Below, piece after piece: positions 18,102 to 27,181 of a DNA stretch of 64,000 nucleotides. The notes beneath the pieces were generated by a model that was not told the DNA's origin, made no database searches, and was given only the letters and a program-made list of their open reading frames with translations. Each line of letters begins with the position of its first letter. The stretch's first letter is position 1. This DNA is from Burkholderia sp. L27(2015). Lineage in GTDB: Bacteria > Pseudomonadota > Gammaproteobacteria > Burkholderiales > Burkholderiaceae. Where the stretch lies: the NCBI RefSeq assembly GCF_009765705.1, contig NZ_LMUX01000004.1:124001-188000 (forward strand), in the 5' to 3' direction. The position numbers and the translations under genes were made by a program.

Positions 18102-18357
18102 TCATAGCGCCACGCCACCGTCGATGGTGAGGCTGGAGCCCGTCATGTAGCCTGACTCCTTCCTTGATGGCAAGGCCGGTCCGTCCGGCGGCCTCTATTG
18201 CCCCAACCGTTTCGGCTGCTCGCTCCGGCGCCGACACGTGGGTCACCGCTACATCGGCCCCCTCGTTTGCCAGGCGTCTTGCTGCCGCCGCACCAATGCC
18301 TCGCGAACCGCCAAAGACAATGGCAACCTTTCCCGTAAGTTTGCGACTCTCGTTCAC
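18102..18357 (-). pseudogene. Short-chain dehydrogenase, internally deleted
   Basis: Only the two ends of an SDR remain. From a GTG at 18357, with GGAG six bases upstream, the N-terminal part reads LTGKVAIVFGGSRGIGAAAA with the Rossmann motif GGSRGIG, then about 35 more residues to GRTGLAIK. It then joins, with a frame change, the last 15 residues of an SDR (SGYMTGSSLTIDGGVAL and stop at 18102). The middle, with the NNAG and YxxxK motifs (about 165 codons), is missing. The join sits in a short aaggaaggag repeat, which suggests slippage-mediated deletion. Confidence 0.8.
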
Positions 18358-18667
18358 TTTTATCTCCGTTTTTGACAGATCAGTCCATAAAATGGCGCGC
18401 ATAAGCCGCACTAGTTTTTTCGGTGCCTAGCGCGATCTAAGGCGGTTGATTGCAAACCTGGCCAGCATGCGCAGGCTCTTCGCGTCGCCGCCCGCACGGG
18501 CTCGCAAACGAAGGTTGGCGCCGTCTCTGTTCTGCTGGGCTCATCTAAAAGACACGCAATGTGTTAACGTAGCTGTCTCAATGCGAGCGGAAAAGTTCGG
18601 CGACCTCGCAGCGCTGTACGCTCAACGGTCGAGAGCGAGTTGCCCCGACACCTACGAATGGATCCAG

Positions 18668-18979
18668 ATGAGTTCAGAAGCGCAGAATTACCAAAATGAG
18701 ATGCTGAACAGGGTGCGCAAAGAGCGGCAAAAGGTCGCGGTATATCTTGTGAATGGCATCAAGCTCATAGGACATGTCGAGTCATTTGACCAGTACATGG
18801 TGATACTGAGTTCGACATCAGGCATGCAGGCTGTCTACAAGCACGGAATTTCCACCATCCAGGAGGAAACGGGGAAGCCGCGCGAGACTACTAGCGCGCG
18901 GACCAACTCGGGAGTGCCGCGAGACGCTGGCGTTACTATTTCGTACAGGCGGCGGCCTGTGACCGGCACTAGCGCGTAA
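18668..18979 (+). CDS. Hfq-like RNA chaperone, second copy with C-terminal extension
   Basis: 103 residues. The Sm fold is clear: [28 protein letters not shown] matches the Sm1 region and [12 protein letters not shown] the Sm2 region (E. coli has YKHAIST). Key RNA-contact residues such as YLVNGIKL and YKH are kept. A basic, Ser/Thr-rich tail of about 35 residues follows. Burkholderia are known to carry two Hfq proteins, and the tail and divergence from E. coli point to the accessory copy. The start is uncertain: the frame is open upstream to 18446, and an in-frame ATG lies at 18581. Confidence 0.85.
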   Translation: MSSEAQNYQNEMLNRVRKERQKVAVYLVNGIKLIGHVESFDQYMVILSSTSGMQAVYKHGISTIQEETGKPRETTSARTNSGVPRDAGVTISYRRRPVTGTSA

Positions 18980-19363
18980 CAAACGTCAGCGTCTCATTTG
19001 TACCGCTCCCCGCCTCGCGTAGAAAGATGCAATGATCGGCTGTGATGGGCACGAGCGACCGACTCTGTCCACAAACGAGAATGGACACAGTGCATCGGAC
19101 AGTCGAGCTACCCAGCGAGCGCCGGAACCGACGGCATCCATTGGAATCGCGATCAACAGTCACCGGCTGCTCCAACGGACCGGTTCAACATCGGGCCCAG
19201 CATTGCAGACCCATTCTCCAATCGCCGCTGGCACGCCCTAACCGCGTACTTGTGCAACCCAGGCGAAGGTACCAGCGTACCGCGCAGCTGATGACCGCGG
19301 CCGGGAAACGGTAACCCTAGTCAGGGGTTTTGCTCTTCTTCATCGCGCTATCTGCGTTTGCCT
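18980..19363. other. No gene seen
   Basis: About 380 bases without a credible coding region on either strand. The far end may hold the degraded 5' part of the YkgJ-like gene that follows. No promoter or terminator is convincing. Confidence 0.5.
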
Positions 19364-19872
19364 TTGACCGTGACGGAGGCAGTTGTCTGGCTGGAGCGTG
19401 GCAACGATGTGCAGATTCTCTGCGACGCGTCGCCGTGGCCCGAGGAGCCGCCTGAAGACAACCTCCAGTGGCGCATAGACGTCGTCGTTCGTTTGCCGCG
19501 ATGAGTGGGTCGTTGCCCACGAGGGTCGTGGTCATTCTGACAGGAGCGTATGCGGGCCCATGCCCGAATCTCCAGCCCGACATGCGCTGCGGTATTTATG
19601 AGCAAAGGCCTCTGGTGTGCCGAATCTATCCGGCGGAAATCAGTCCATTCGTCGAACTGACGCCAATGCACAAGGCCTGTCCGCCTGACGCGTGGACGCC
19701 TGGATTGCCGCCGCTGCTGCGTGCTGGCAAGCTGGTCGATGCTGGCATCCTGCCGCTGATCCAACCGCCGAACGATGGTCGATACACTTGTGTCGGCTGG
19801 CGCGCTCGGTTCTCTCGTCCATGCGAACAGTACTGCGGACTTCGAATACCTGGGGTTTTTCGCGGCATCTGA
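19364..19872 (+). pseudogene. YkgJ-family CxxCxxxCC-type protein, frameshifted
   Basis: One gene is split over two frames. From 19364 the frame reads LTVTEAVVWLERGNDVQIL and then CDASPWPEEPPEDNLQWR up to about 19470. The match continues in another frame as RRRSFAAMSGSLPTRVVVIL and CPNLQPDMRCGIYEQRPLVC, then RIYPAEISPFVEL, running to 19872. Together they cover most of a YkgJ-type Fe/Zn-Cys protein. The N-terminal Cys cluster is decayed (CSSSSRYLRL) and the C-terminus is not conserved. A single indel near 19470 is enough to explain the main break. Confidence 0.75.
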
Positions 19873-19945
19873 GTAAAGGCCGCGTCCGGCAATTTATACG
19901 CGTTGAGCAATTGCACCCGCAGGGATCGCCGCCTCCACCAAACGA

Positions 19946-20599
19946 TTAGGCATCGCTGGCGATCGGCGCCTCGAGAAGACAGCCAAACTCGCGGGCAAAG
20001 TCGACAGAGACGCGCGCATGGACTGCGCCCTGCTTGTCAAAGAACCGCTGCGTCCCTCTAAGAGTGAACACACCTTCATGCCAGACGTTTGGGTGGATGT
20101 AGAGACCCTGCTGTCCATTGAAGCGAAAGCACACGAACTTCTCTGGTGCAATGTCGTCCCCGGGCAATGCCAGTGGAATGTAGAACGGAAGATGGTCCAG
20201 AGGAAAGAACAGTTGTCCGCCGTCTGGGTGGTAGTTCGCGTGCCAAAGCAACATGCGTTCCGGGGCATTGGTGCTGTCGTCGCGGGCTTCTTCAGGCTCC
20301 CTTGCGTACGCAAGAATGTAGTTACCGCCCACGGCCTCGTTTCGACCGTAGAGAATATCCCCGCGCCATTCGCTCACAAATGTCCCTTCGGTTGTGCCTG
20401 CCTCATCACCGGTTCCAGGATCGATGGGCCTTGTCCCCACCGCCGGCCATTGCACAATCTCGATCGCGCACTCGCTCGGGTCTGTCACAAGCCTGCCAAA
20501 TCCATCAAGCGTTGTAGGGGTCGCGTCGACCACAGGCATCGACACGCGTCGGAGGCCAGGAGGAAGGGCGGGGTTGAGGTAATCGATCTCTTGGGACAT
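19946..20599 (-). CDS. Ureidoglycolate lyase (AllA)-like cupin protein
   Basis: 217 residues from ATG at 20599 (a GTG two codons upstream is possible). AllA-type features are the TLDGFGRLV start, LFFPLDHLPFYIPLALPG, and the conserved GLYIHPNVWHEGVF, where HPNVWH supplies the active-site His. AllA releases urea from ureidoglycolate in allantoin use. This protein is about 55 residues longer than the E. coli enzyme because of an insert around residues 60-110. No other allantoin genes are near, so the substrate may differ. Confidence 0.68.
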   Translation of the reverse strand: MSQEIDYLNPALPPGLRRVSMPVVDATPTTLDGFGRLVTDPSECAIEIVQWPAVGTRPIDPGTGDEAGTTEGTFVSEWRGDILYGRNEAVGGNYILAYAREPEEARDDSTNAPERMLLWHANYHPDGGQLFFPLDHLPFYIPLALPGDDIAPEKFVCFRFNGQQGLYIHPNVWHEGVFTLRGTQRFFDKQGAVHARVSVDFAREFGCLLEAPIASDA

Positions 20600-20841
20600 C
20601 GGCACAGTTTACACGAGTCGACGATCTGACCGCAGGTGCTCGAACAAGGCGTTTAGCCGACCTTCGTACACGTGAAAACGGCCACTGCGGCAACGTCGGA
20701 CCGAACGTCGGAAGCGGGGCGGCTACGGTAGCTCACCGTCGGACCTAGTTCGGCCAGGAGCCGCCGTTCGACTGCCGCACCTGGATTGTCGACATTGTCG
20801 CGGGATCGATGAACAAAAAGGTCGAATCGATGATGGTGCGA

Positions 20842-21303
20842 TCAGACCTTCATGATCTTCGCCGCCGTCACGGTCACTTCGACCAGCCATCCAGGTTCGA
20901 CAAGCCCCACTACCTGTGCACGAGTCCGGGTCGGCAGGTGGGGTTGCGCTGCCGAGCCGAAATAGTCGGCATAGACGCTCGAAAAACTGCCGTAGTCTGG
21001 CGCACCGTTTTTCGCGGGCTCTGCAACGAAAAGAGCGTGCACGGCAATCACATCGCCTAACCCATACCCTTTACTTTCGAGGATTCGCTGAATCTGATCC
21101 AGCACGCTTTTCGTTTGCGTTTGTAAATCGCCGAAATAGTTCACCGCGTGCGGGTCGGCGTCGAGATTCGACGGCAGTGCGCCTACCCCACTCAACGTGA
21201 TGGTTTTCGCGTTAGTGGGGATCTCGATTGCTTCCGAAAATTCTCGTGCCCACGACGCTTCGAGGTGCGCGGGGGTATGGTGCCGCACAATGGTGTCGCT
21301 CAT
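20842..21303 (-). CDS. RidA-family protein
   Basis: 153 residues from ATG at 21303, with GGAG six bases before it. Upstream in-frame residues (41) are rejected. It has the Rid pattern ITLSGVGALPSNLDADP, then QTQTKSVLDQIQRILESKGYGLGDVI and RAQVVGLVEPGWLVEVTVTA at the end. The position of the catalytic Arg is TRAQVVG, close to the archetype. It is divergent from a LysR gene and probably under its control. The role would be hydrolysis of a reactive enamine/imine or a related amide. Confidence 0.87.
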   Translation of the reverse strand: MSDTIVRHHTPAHLEASWAREFSEAIEIPTNAKTITLSGVGALPSNLDADPHAVNYFGDLQTQTKSVLDQIQRILESKGYGLGDVIAVHALFVAEPAKNGAPDYGSFSSVYADYFGSAAQPHLPTRTRAQVVGLVEPGWLVEVTVTAAKIMKV

Positions 21304-21349
21304 AAGGTACTCCAAAGGTGAGACCGACGGACATGACACCGTCAGTTGA

Positions 21350-21375
21350 GTTGACCGTGCCTCTCGTGTGTCAAC
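21350..21375. promoter_or_regulatory. Inverted repeat in the ridA-lysR gap
   Basis: GTTGAC and GTCAAC form perfect 6-bp arms 14 bp apart, about 50 bp before the ridA start. More TTGRC/GTCAA half-sites follow at about 21395 and 21420. It is a plausible LysR-family site, but short. Confidence 0.3.
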
Positions 21376-21515
21376 CAATTGTGACGCGCCCGCTCGTTGG
21401 TCAATCGGGATATCGAGGTGTGTCAACGGATGATGATACGTAGGTGTCGATGATCGGGAAAATGAATTAATTCGATGGATATCGTTACGCTTATCAATAA
21501 CCCAGCGGGAGACAC

Positions 21516-22415
21516 ATGGAACTGCGCCACCTTCGCTATTTCCTAGCTATTGTCGAGTTCAACAACCTTTCACGCGCAGCCGAAACGATGTGCGTTGCGC
21601 AATCCACCCTGTCGCACGCCCTTCGTCAACTCGAAGAGGAACTGGGTATCGCGTTGTTCGACAGAGTAGGACGAAGCATTCGCCTCACACAGGCAGGCCG
21701 GGTTTTTTACGACTATGCGGCACGCGTGTGCAATGAAACGATGCGAGCCAAGCGTGCCATGCAGGAACTCAACGAGCTCGATGCAGGTACCTTTACTTTG
21801 GGCGCTGTCCCGGTATTTCCACTTTCATTTCTGCCTCGAGCTGTCTCGTCCTTCAACCAGCGGTACCCGAAGGTGCGGATCGTGGTCCAGGATCTTCTCG
21901 CGACAGAGCTCGAGGAAAAACTGGCACTGGGAACAATCGATCTCGGTATCGCATTCCATCCGGCTTCACGGAACGACGTCGAATCCGAGTATCTTTTCTC
22001 GGAGCGGCTCGTCTTGGCCGTTGGTCGGGGCCACCCGTTCGCGCAAAAGCACCGGGTTCAATGGAAAACGCTCGATTCAATTTCCCTTGCGCTGCTCACA
22101 CCAAAATTCTCGACGCGCATCCTGATTGAAGAGACGTTCAGGGCCGCCAGTGTGCAATCGCGAGTGGTCGTAGAAATGGATGCCACGGAGTCGCTTCTGG
22201 CAGTCGCCGCAGAAGGGCAGCTTGCAACCATCATTCCGGAACGTGCCGGGGCGGGCTTCGAATGCATCAAATTGATACCCATAACGCATCCGGAATTGTC
22301 CCGAAAACTCGGTTTACTATGGCCGAAGGGAACCGGGCGGACTCGCGTCGCGACAACTTTCGCAGACGTGCTGAAGGATGTGTCCGCGAATCTGCGACAT
22401 GACCAGAAAACGTAA
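21516..22415 (+). CDS. LysR-type transcriptional regulator (CynR/CbbR-like)
   Basis: 299 residues, start after GGGAGACAC. It has the HTH MELRHLRYFLAIVEFNNLSRAAETMCVAQSTLS at the N-terminus (first 33 residues), EEELGIALFDRVGRSIRLTQAG next, and a complete effector-binding domain. Divergence from the RidA-like gene suggests autoregulation and control of that gene. Effector unknown. Confidence 0.92.
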   Translation: MELRHLRYFLAIVEFNNLSRAAETMCVAQSTLSHALRQLEEELGIALFDRVGRSIRLTQAGRVFYDYAARVCNETMRAKRAMQELNELDAGTFTLGAVPVFPLSFLPRAVSSFNQRYPKVRIVVQDLLATELEEKLALGTIDLGIAFHPASRNDVESEYLFSERLVLAVGRGHPFAQKHRVQWKTLDSISLALLTPKFSTRILIEETFRAASVQSRVVVEMDATESLLAVAAEGQLATIIPERAGAGFECIKLIPITHPELSRKLGLLWPKGTGRTRVATTFADVLKDVSANLRHDQKT

Positions 22416-22508
22416 TCTGTGGCTGGCTCAGTCCTGCCCACTAAAATTCTCACGCGGCGGCCACGGAGCTATAACGCTCGGCAGTGCGATTGCTGCCCAG
22501 CGGGGTTT

Positions 22509-23033
22509 TTACCCGAGTTTGGGGTTCCTCAGCGCAGCTCTATCATCCAACCAGCTAATGATTTTGGTGCCATAACTGGCCGGGCTCTTGCGTTTGACAC
22601 GATCCGCCAGGTCGAATAGCGTTTCTTTTGCCAGCGCTTCTTCCATCAGTTGCTGGGCGCTCAACATGACCGAGTGGACAGCACAGGTTCCCGACGTCGC
22701 CCAAGCCGGAGCGACGTCGCCGAATACCGCACATCGCACACGTATTTCGCGACATTCAAATAACGCCTTTTTCCCGTCGATCGCGGTCACCACGTCGAGC
22801 ACACTGATCTCGCTCGCCGACCTGGCCAGAGAAAAACCGCCCTTCACTCCCTCCGTAGCCACCACAAGCCGTGCCTTGGCCAGTTTCGTGAATATCTTAG
22901 CCAGAAAATCGACAGGAACACCCTGCAACTCAGCAAGGTCACGAACACTCGCTCCCCGCTCGCAACCGGACTCGTCGATGAGGAATAGAAGGCAGTGAAT
23001 GCCATATTCAACACCCGAACTGATGTGAGCCAT
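22509..23033 (-). CDS. Rrf2-family regulator, probable Fe-S sensor
   Basis: 174 residues. The winged HTH (about 1-80) has RDLAELQGVPVDFLAKIFTKL and KGGFSLAR, as in IscR/NsrR. Three Cys lie in FECREIRVRC and GTCAVH (about 93-118), which matches the Fe-S ligand region of Rrf2 sensors. It is divergent from a type II NADH dehydrogenase gene, and the gap holds a 33-bp dyad, so redox or NO control of respiration is likely. The sensed signal is inferred. Confidence 0.9.
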   Translation of the reverse strand: MAHISSGVEYGIHCLLFLIDESGCERGASVRDLAELQGVPVDFLAKIFTKLAKARLVVATEGVKGGFSLARSASEISVLDVVTAIDGKKALFECREIRVRCAVFGDVAPAWATSGTCAVHSVMLSAQQLMEEALAKETLFDLADRVKRKSPASYGTKIISWLDDRAALRNPKLG

Positions 23034-23110
23034 AAAAACTCCGATGATATTTGTCGCTGATTATAACGCGAGCGTCTCACCATCATGAATTGCCTGAAAG
23101 TTCTTGCGCC

Positions 23111-23143
23111 TCACAACTGCGACTGATATAGTCGTAGTTGTGA
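23111..23143. promoter_or_regulatory. Rrf2 operator: 14-bp inverted repeat
   Basis: TCACAACTGCGACT, then gatat, then AGTCGTAGTTGTGA. The arms pair at 13 of 14 positions. It sits 35 bp before the NADH dehydrogenase ATG and 78 bp before the rrf2 start. A TATAGT inside it may be part of a -10 element, so binding would exclude RNA polymerase. Confidence 0.75.
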
Positions 23144-23177
23144 ATTTTAACTTGAGTTGATCGAAAGGATTAAACAA

Positions 23178-24392
23178 ATGGCTGCTCAGATTCTGATCAT
23201 TGGCACCGGATTCGCGGGAATGTGGAGTGCCCTCGCTGCGGCGCGCTTGCGCCATCTCGAAGGCAAGAGCACTAAAGACGTCGAGATTTCGGTCATCTCG
23301 CCGCGGCCCAACTTGCATATCCGCCCTCGTTTATACGAAGCGGATTTGTCGGGAATGGACCCATCGTTGACAGCGCTGTTCGACGTGGCAGGTGTGCGTT
23401 TCATTGCAGGCAAGGTCGAGCAGATTCATGAGAGCGACAACTCTGTGGTCTACGTCAACGCTCATGGCGACAAGCATTCGATCGCCTATGATCGACTGGT
23501 ATTGGCTAGTGGCAGCACGCTGTTCCACCCGGATATACCGGGCCTGAGGGAATACGCTTTCGACGTGGATCAGCTGCCCGATGCTGAAAAATTGCAGCGG
23601 CATCTGCACGCGCTCCCACAGCGCCCTGCAAGCAAATCACGCAATACGGTAATTATCGGTGGCGGTGGTTTCACAGGTATCGAAACGGCGGCAGAAATGC
23701 CATCGCGCTTGCGCGCCATCCTGGGCAATGATGCGCAGGTCGACGTAGTCATCGTTGAGCAGGCACAAACGGTTGGCCCAGAGTTGGGTGAGGGGCCGCG
23801 TCCTATCATCGAGCACGCCTTGCGAGAACAGGGGGTGTCGCTGCGCCTGGGTCAAGCGGTGACATCGATCGACCCCAACGGCATTACCACCTCCAGCGGA
23901 GAACGGATCGAAGCAGAGACCGTGATCTGGACTGCCGGCGCTCGCGCCAATGCCTTGGCCGCGCAAGTTTCCGGTAAACACGATCATCTCGGTCGCCTCC
24001 ACGTAACAACCGACTTGCGGGTCAGTGCTTCGAATGTATATGCGACGGGCGATGTCGCCTTCGTTGCCGCCGACGATCTAGGCCACCACGCCCTCATGTC
24101 GTGCCAACACGCCATGAATCTCGGACGCTCAGCCGGCTACAACGCGATGGCTGATGTACTGGGGCTGCCCTGCATCCCGTACAACCAACACAAGTATGTA
24201 ACTTGCCTGGCACTCGGACCTTGGGGGGCTGTTTACTCTGAAGGATGGGACCGGCATATCAAGCTGTCCGGCACCGATGCTGCCGCGCTGAAAGCGAAAA
24301 TCAACACATCCTGGATCTACCCGCCGCATGCCGACATGGATGAAATCATCGCCACTGCAGATCCGGAACTGCGCCCGGTTCAATACATGTGA
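23178..24392 (+). CDS. Type II NADH dehydrogenase-like FAD oxidoreductase
   Basis: 404 residues from ATG at 23178 with AAAGGA upstream. It has an FAD-binding start, ILIIGTGFAGMWSALAAARL, and a second dinucleotide fold, VIIGGGGFTGIETAAEM. ATGDVAF near residue 290 is the conserved FAD contact. The architecture is that of NDH-2/YumB proteins that pass electrons from NADH to quinone at the membrane without pumping protons. Control by the divergent Rrf2 protein is likely. A role in an electron bypass during oxidative or nitrosative stress is inferred. Confidence 0.87.
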   Translation: MAAQILIIGTGFAGMWSALAAARLRHLEGKSTKDVEISVISPRPNLHIRPRLYEADLSGMDPSLTALFDVAGVRFIAGKVEQIHESDNSVVYVNAHGDKHSIAYDRLVLASGSTLFHPDIPGLREYAFDVDQLPDAEKLQRHLHALPQRPASKSRNTVIIGGGGFTGIETAAEMPSRLRAILGNDAQVDVVIVEQAQTVGPELGEGPRPIIEHALREQGVSLRLGQAVTSIDPNGITTSSGERIEAETVIWTAGARANALAAQVSGKHDHLGRLHVTTDLRVSASNVYATGDVAFVAADDLGHHALMSCQHAMNLGRSAGYNAMADVLGLPCIPYNQHKYVTCLALGPWGAVYSEGWDRHIKLSGTDAAALKAKINTSWIYPPHADMDEIIATADPELRPVQYM

Positions 24393-25304
24393 CAGCGATC
24401 GGCATCCGTGACGAATCTGCTCTGCCACACAATCGATTCGTCGGACTCATGCCGTCCGACACCGGCATGCCTGGCGGTAAAAAGACCGGCCAAAAAATAG
24501 GCGATTACATGATCAAAGGAGGGCGGTTCGAATTGGCGACGCGCGAACTTCTGAGTACGGGGTTTTCAATTAGCTGGTTTGATCGCTTCCCGGTCAAGAT
24601 GGCGCCGCACCGATTTCTCCACAATACATCGGCGAGCGTGACCACGAGCTCAGTGCCGGCCGACGACCAGGTCATCGACTCGACGCTTGACGAGATCACG
24701 TCCGTGGTCACGATCGCAGCGACCCCGCAGATGCCGGCGGCTGACATAATGGCATTGGCGTACGCGATCCCGATCAAGGCGGTGCCGGGTATGCCTGTAT
24801 TGGAGCGCGCCGACGTGAATCGAAGCCTACGAGAAAAATACACATGCCCTGGCTGAAATGCCGCTGTGTGGGGTAAGCCAAAGCTTAAGATCCGCTGCGA
24901 CGAGTGCAACCATGCGATAGTCTAAGGCACCGCATGGTTGACGTCGCCAACGACAGATCAACCATGTGTCGCCCTTTCATGTGCGCGCGCTGCGGAACAA
25001 TGGCTGCTCATTGGCGACAGCGGACCACGCGTCTGCCCGACAACATTCGTGAACTTTCGTTTTCTGCGGCCCCGAACGTGTAACAGCGAGACCCGACCCG
25101 ACGTCCGGTGGCTCTGAGGCGCTCATTCACGATAACAACTGTGAATCCGGCGCCTCAACATGGTCGCTCAGAAAAGCACTAGCCCTCCAATAGCCATCCG
25201 CGATGAAGCGGCGCGCGAGAAAAGGTTTCTAGGGGCTGATTAGAGAGAAAATATTGGCGGCAGTCTGTTCGTTTACTAACCTATCGACCGGCTAACAGTA
25301 GCGG
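24393..25304. other. No recognisable gene, degraded sequence
   Basis: About 900 bases. A 155-codon open frame (24389-24856) and overlapping frames on the other strand exist, but neither has a ribosome site, a domain pattern or family features that I recognise. A short stretch near 24880 reads KIRCDECNHA, a possible zinc-ribbon remnant. I see nothing functional here. Confidence 0.5.
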
Positions 25305-25496
25305 CTACTGCTGCAATGCCAGATACCAAGCCTCAAACGCCTGCGCCGTCAGCGGCTTCGCGATCTCATACCCTTGAGCTTCATCGCAGTGCCAATCCGT
25401 CACGGCGTCATAGATCTCTCGGGTTTCAACCCCTTCTACTACAACGCGATAGTCGAGCTTATGCGCCAGATCGACTATCGCCTCGACGATGATACG
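25305..25496 (-). pseudogene. EAL phosphodiesterase C-terminal remnant
   Basis: 64 residues that match the end of an EAL domain: RIIVEAIVDLAHKLDYRVVV, then EGVETREIYDAV and CDEAQGYEIAKPL. The E-G-V-E-T and Q-G-Y motifs are the last parts of c-di-GMP phosphodiesterases. The catalytic EAL and the metal residues upstream are absent. In its frame it is fused to a few residues that belong to the WapI-like remnant upstream, so it is a deletion product and not active. Confidence 0.75.
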
Positions 25497-25881
25497 AGTC
25501 TGTGCGCTGTGCAACATTTGACGCACCAGACTCTGGTATGTGGTTGGGCGTAATGTGAATCCGCACATCGATGTGTCCGCTTGTCTTGGCCGTCAAGGTA
25601 ATGCCGAGGTTCGGCTCCATGCAATCAAGCTTCGCCACGCCGGATAGGGATTCGTAGAGACGCTCGCATTCGCCGAGGAGGCTCACCAACTCACCTAGGT
25701 GCACAATGGGGCCGACCGTCGAAACGGTTGAGCTTGCGGAGTCGTATCGGGCGGTCACTTGCAACCAGTTTCCATCCCAGTAATCGTGCGCCAACGGAAA
25801 TTGACGACCGTGTACCCAAAGTTTCATCCCTCCAATCTGCAGGTCAGGTTTATCCAAATTCTCGTGCGGTTGCTCGAACAT
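25497..25881 (-). pseudogene. WapI-family (immunity-like) protein, 3' end lost
   Basis: From ATG at 25881 about 110 residues match the WapI-type family: LQIGGMKLWVHGRQFP, DYWDGNWLQVTARYD, then LYESLSGVAKLDCMEPNLGI and HIDVRIHITPNHI. After this the frame runs into unrelated sequence. A trace of the missing end (YQSLVRQML) appears in the other frame just before the EAL remnant. WapI domains occur in immunity proteins against contact-dependent or polymorphic toxins. No toxin gene is seen nearby. Confidence 0.65.
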
Positions 25882-26129
25882 TTATCGGGTTAGGTTGTTG
25901 TGGGTGCAGATGGTGCCGGTGCGAAGTATATAGGCTAGCAGTAGACCTTCGCGAACGTCCGGTTTCTGGCAGCCAACCAACGCGGTCGAGTGGCAGCAGT
26001 GGGCCGGCTATCGCCGGTCACGGCCGGCACCAGCCGGCCAATTTCAGTCAGTCAGCCAAATCTCGCAACCGTCCGCTAGTGAACTCACTGGCGACGCTCG
26101 CCGACAATGACATTCCCACCACGACGATC

Positions 26130-27050
26130 TCACCCACGCGCTATCTCCTTGCTGACATGCTCGACGAAGGCATTGACTTTGGCCGAATGCCAACGCTCAC
26201 GAGGGCTCACAAGATGGATCGGAACAGGGGGCGCTTTCCAATCCGGCAAAAGCTGCTGAATTTCGCCGCTCGTGAGTTCTCTATCAAAAAGCCACAGCGG
26301 TGAATAACCGATTCCCATTCCAGCGAGAATCGAAGCCCGCATCACCTCGCTGCTGTTGGTTTGCAGGTTACCGTCGACGCGCACGACACGCGTCGTTCCG
26401 ACCGGTTCAGACGCTCCCGAACCCGCCGTAAAACTCCAGGCATGGCGCATAGGCAACTCCGTGTAGACCACGCAGTTGTGCTGGGCAAGGTCTTCGGGAA
26501 TGGTGGGCGCTTTCGTTCCTTTGGGCAGTGAGCGCAGGTAATCGCGATGCGCCACGATCAGCCGGTAGGTCGTCCCCACGCGCCTGCCGATCAAACTACT
26601 GTCTGGCAAATCGCCAATACGTACCGCTACGTCGATGCCCTGTTCCACCAGGTCGATGAAGTTGTCGTGCAAGCGCAGGTCGATTTTTATGCCGCGATGT
26701 TCGCTCAAAAATGACTGAACCCATGGCATGAGTTTGAGGCGCCCAAAGCCAACCGACGCCGCGATCCGAAGCCACCCCGTCAATTGTCGCTCGCCGCGGT
26801 GCAAGACGCCTTCTGCGTCCGCGATCTCCGCCACCAGGCGCCGCACCTGCTCGAAGTAGCGCTCGCCTTCCTCTGTCAGCGCGAGCGAACGCGTGGTACG
26901 TGTCAGTAATTTCGCCCCAAGTTCGCGCTCCAGCGCCGCCACCTGCTTGCTCACCGCGCTTTGTGTCGTGTCGGACTCGTGCGCCACCGCCGAAAAACTT
27001 CCCGCCTCCACGACGCGCACAAACGTCCTCATGGCCTGTAGCTTATCCAT
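26130..27050 (-). CDS. LysR-type transcriptional regulator
   Basis: 306 residues. It starts MDKLQAMRTFVRVVEAGSFS and carries a complete HTH (TTQSAVSKQVAALERELGAK) and effector domain (LKLMPWVQSFLSEHRGIKID). It is of the AaeR/DsdC-like group common in front of dehydrogenase genes. It diverges from an SDR-AhpD pair and shares a 131-bp gap with it. Probable autoregulator; inducer unknown. Confidence 0.93.
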   Translation of the reverse strand: MDKLQAMRTFVRVVEAGSFSAVAHESDTTQSAVSKQVAALERELGAKLLTRTTRSLALTEEGERYFEQVRRLVAEIADAEGVLHRGERQLTGWLRIAASVGFGRLKLMPWVQSFLSEHRGIKIDLRLHDNFIDLVEQGIDVAVRIGDLPDSSLIGRRVGTTYRLIVAHRDYLRSLPKGTKAPTIPEDLAQHNCVVYTELPMRHAWSFTAGSGASEPVGTTRVVRVDGNLQTNSSEVMRASILAGMGIGYSPLWLFDRELTSGEIQQLLPDWKAPPVPIHLVSPRERWHSAKVNAFVEHVSKEIARG

Positions 27051-27082
27051 TTGCGCCTTATATATTCCTGGTGGGACTTAAT

Positions 27083-27096
27083 CATATGACCATATG
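27083..27096. promoter_or_regulatory. Candidate LysR operator, CATATG repeat
   Basis: Two CATATG hexamers separated by AC (27083-27096). The set is symmetric and contains a T-N11-A spacing (27082 and 27094), the basic LysR site pattern. It lies 33 bp before the regulator start and 86 bp before the SDR start. Confidence 0.4.
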
Positions 27097-27181
27097 CCGT
27101 CTATATCAATCATGCGGCATCAGTCAAAGTGCAGTCATCGCAAACGCGATTCCCCATAACCCCAATTGAAGGAACACTGAC

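Noticed and set aside
24389-24909. Overlapping open frames of 134-155 codons on both strands
   Set aside because: No ribosome site, no known domain, no typical codon pattern on either strand; left as non-coding.
26022-26039. GGCCGGC-acca-GCCGGCC hairpin
   Set aside because: A perfect short hairpin, but without T run on either strand and inside degraded repeat-like DNA, so not called a terminator.
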